NCBI GenBank assembly: GCA_031554725.1
Contig: JAVBUZ010000120.1
Location: forward strand, 1 to 13,783
From: JAVBUZ01 sp031554725
Lineage (GTDB): Bacteria > Bacillota > Clostridia > Lachnospirales > Lachnospiraceae
DNA length: 13,783 nucleotides
Direction of reading: 5' to 3'
Of the stretch, positions 13,705 through 13,783 are shown piece by piece. A program made the translations under genes and the position numbers. The first letter of the stretch is position 1; the number at the start of each line of letters is the position of its first letter. A model generated the notes under the pieces. It had not been told where the DNA came from. It was given only the letters and a program-made list of their open reading frames with translations, and did not search any database.

Positions 13705-13783
13705 AAGGGAGTTGCGGCTCAAACGAGTAGACAACAAGAACCTTGACAAGTAAACAGTAATGCAACCCTGAAAATTCTAACGA
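13705..13783 (+). other. Probable rRNA operon leader (16S gene begins beyond window)
   Basis: No protein gene fits here. After P2 the sequence contains AGAACCTTGACAAGTAAACAG and AACCCTGAAAATTC, which resemble the conserved leader/spacer sequences that flank 16S rRNA in clostridial operons and take part in precursor processing (each quoted in part). No 16S start (GAGAGTTTGATC) is reached, so this is inferred from the tandem promoters and leader style. Confidence 0.6.

Noticed and set aside
13743..13772. Third TTGACA at 13743-13748 in the rRNA leader as a promoter
   Set aside because: The expected -10 position is GC-containing (near AACCCTG) and does not match; the sequence fits a conserved leader element better.
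1..13783. CRISPR arrays, insertion sequences, phage genes, toxin-antitoxin pairs
   Set aside because: No regularly spaced repeats, transposase motifs, integrase or toxin-antitoxin gene pairs were seen on reading both strands.

Overview
The window looks like chromosomal DNA from a low-GC Gram-positive anaerobe of the class Clostridia, most likely a Lachnospiraceae-type organism. This rests on the AT-rich codon use, strong AGGAGG-type ribosome binding sites, a clostridial-style Tad locus (Flp1-like pilin, DUF5702-like and DUF6382-like proteins), a two-subunit class I fumarase and the style of the rRNA leader. The assignment is by recognition of families, not by database search. All genes lie on the plus strand.

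Region 1 (1-7312) is the downstream part of a Tad/Flp type IVb pilus operon. In order it holds: the CpaF/TadA secretion ATPase (5' end cut by the window edge), TadB and TadC inner-membrane platform proteins, a 58-residue Flp-type pilin absent from simple long-ORF lists, a DUF5702-like membrane-anchored protein that appears to start at an ATA codon, a TadE-like minor pilin with two Cys/His tail modules, an A24 prepilin peptidase, a second small TadE-like minor pilin, and a DUF6382-type protein with no FHA domain. The genes are packed with stop/start overlaps. Three products carry a G|xxxxE prepilin cleavage site, so the one local peptidase probably processes all three. ATPase, platform, pilin, minor pilins and peptidase together would build an extracellular filament. 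The usual CpaB and CpaE partners would lie upstream, outside the window.

Region 2 (7313-11628) is a run of housekeeping or accessory genes: a rhomboid protease, a flavodoxin-like plus SCP2-domain gene broken by one in-frame TGA, a HIT-family hydrolase, the alpha and beta subunits of an iron-sulfur class I fumarate hydratase, and a PlsC-type 1-acylglycerol-3-phosphate acyltransferase.

Region 3 (11629-13783) holds a MATE-family efflux transporter preceded by a perfect 8-bp inverted repeat. After it come a consensus promoter whose -35 box overlaps the MATE stop codon, tRNA-Ser(GCU) and a strong intrinsic terminator. Next is a small transcription unit with an excellent ribosome binding site, a 9-codon ORF and its own terminator. 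The window ends with two tandem TTGACA-N17-TAATAT promoters and a leader that looks like the start of an rRNA operon; the 16S gene itself would begin just past the end.

The most noteworthy points are the apparent non-canonical ATA start, the tandem Cys/His modules on a pilus subunit, the FHA-less DUF6382 protein, the nonsense-split flavodoxin/SCP2 gene and the 9-codon minigene unit. No wholly new system is evident; the Tad locus is the main multi-gene system present.
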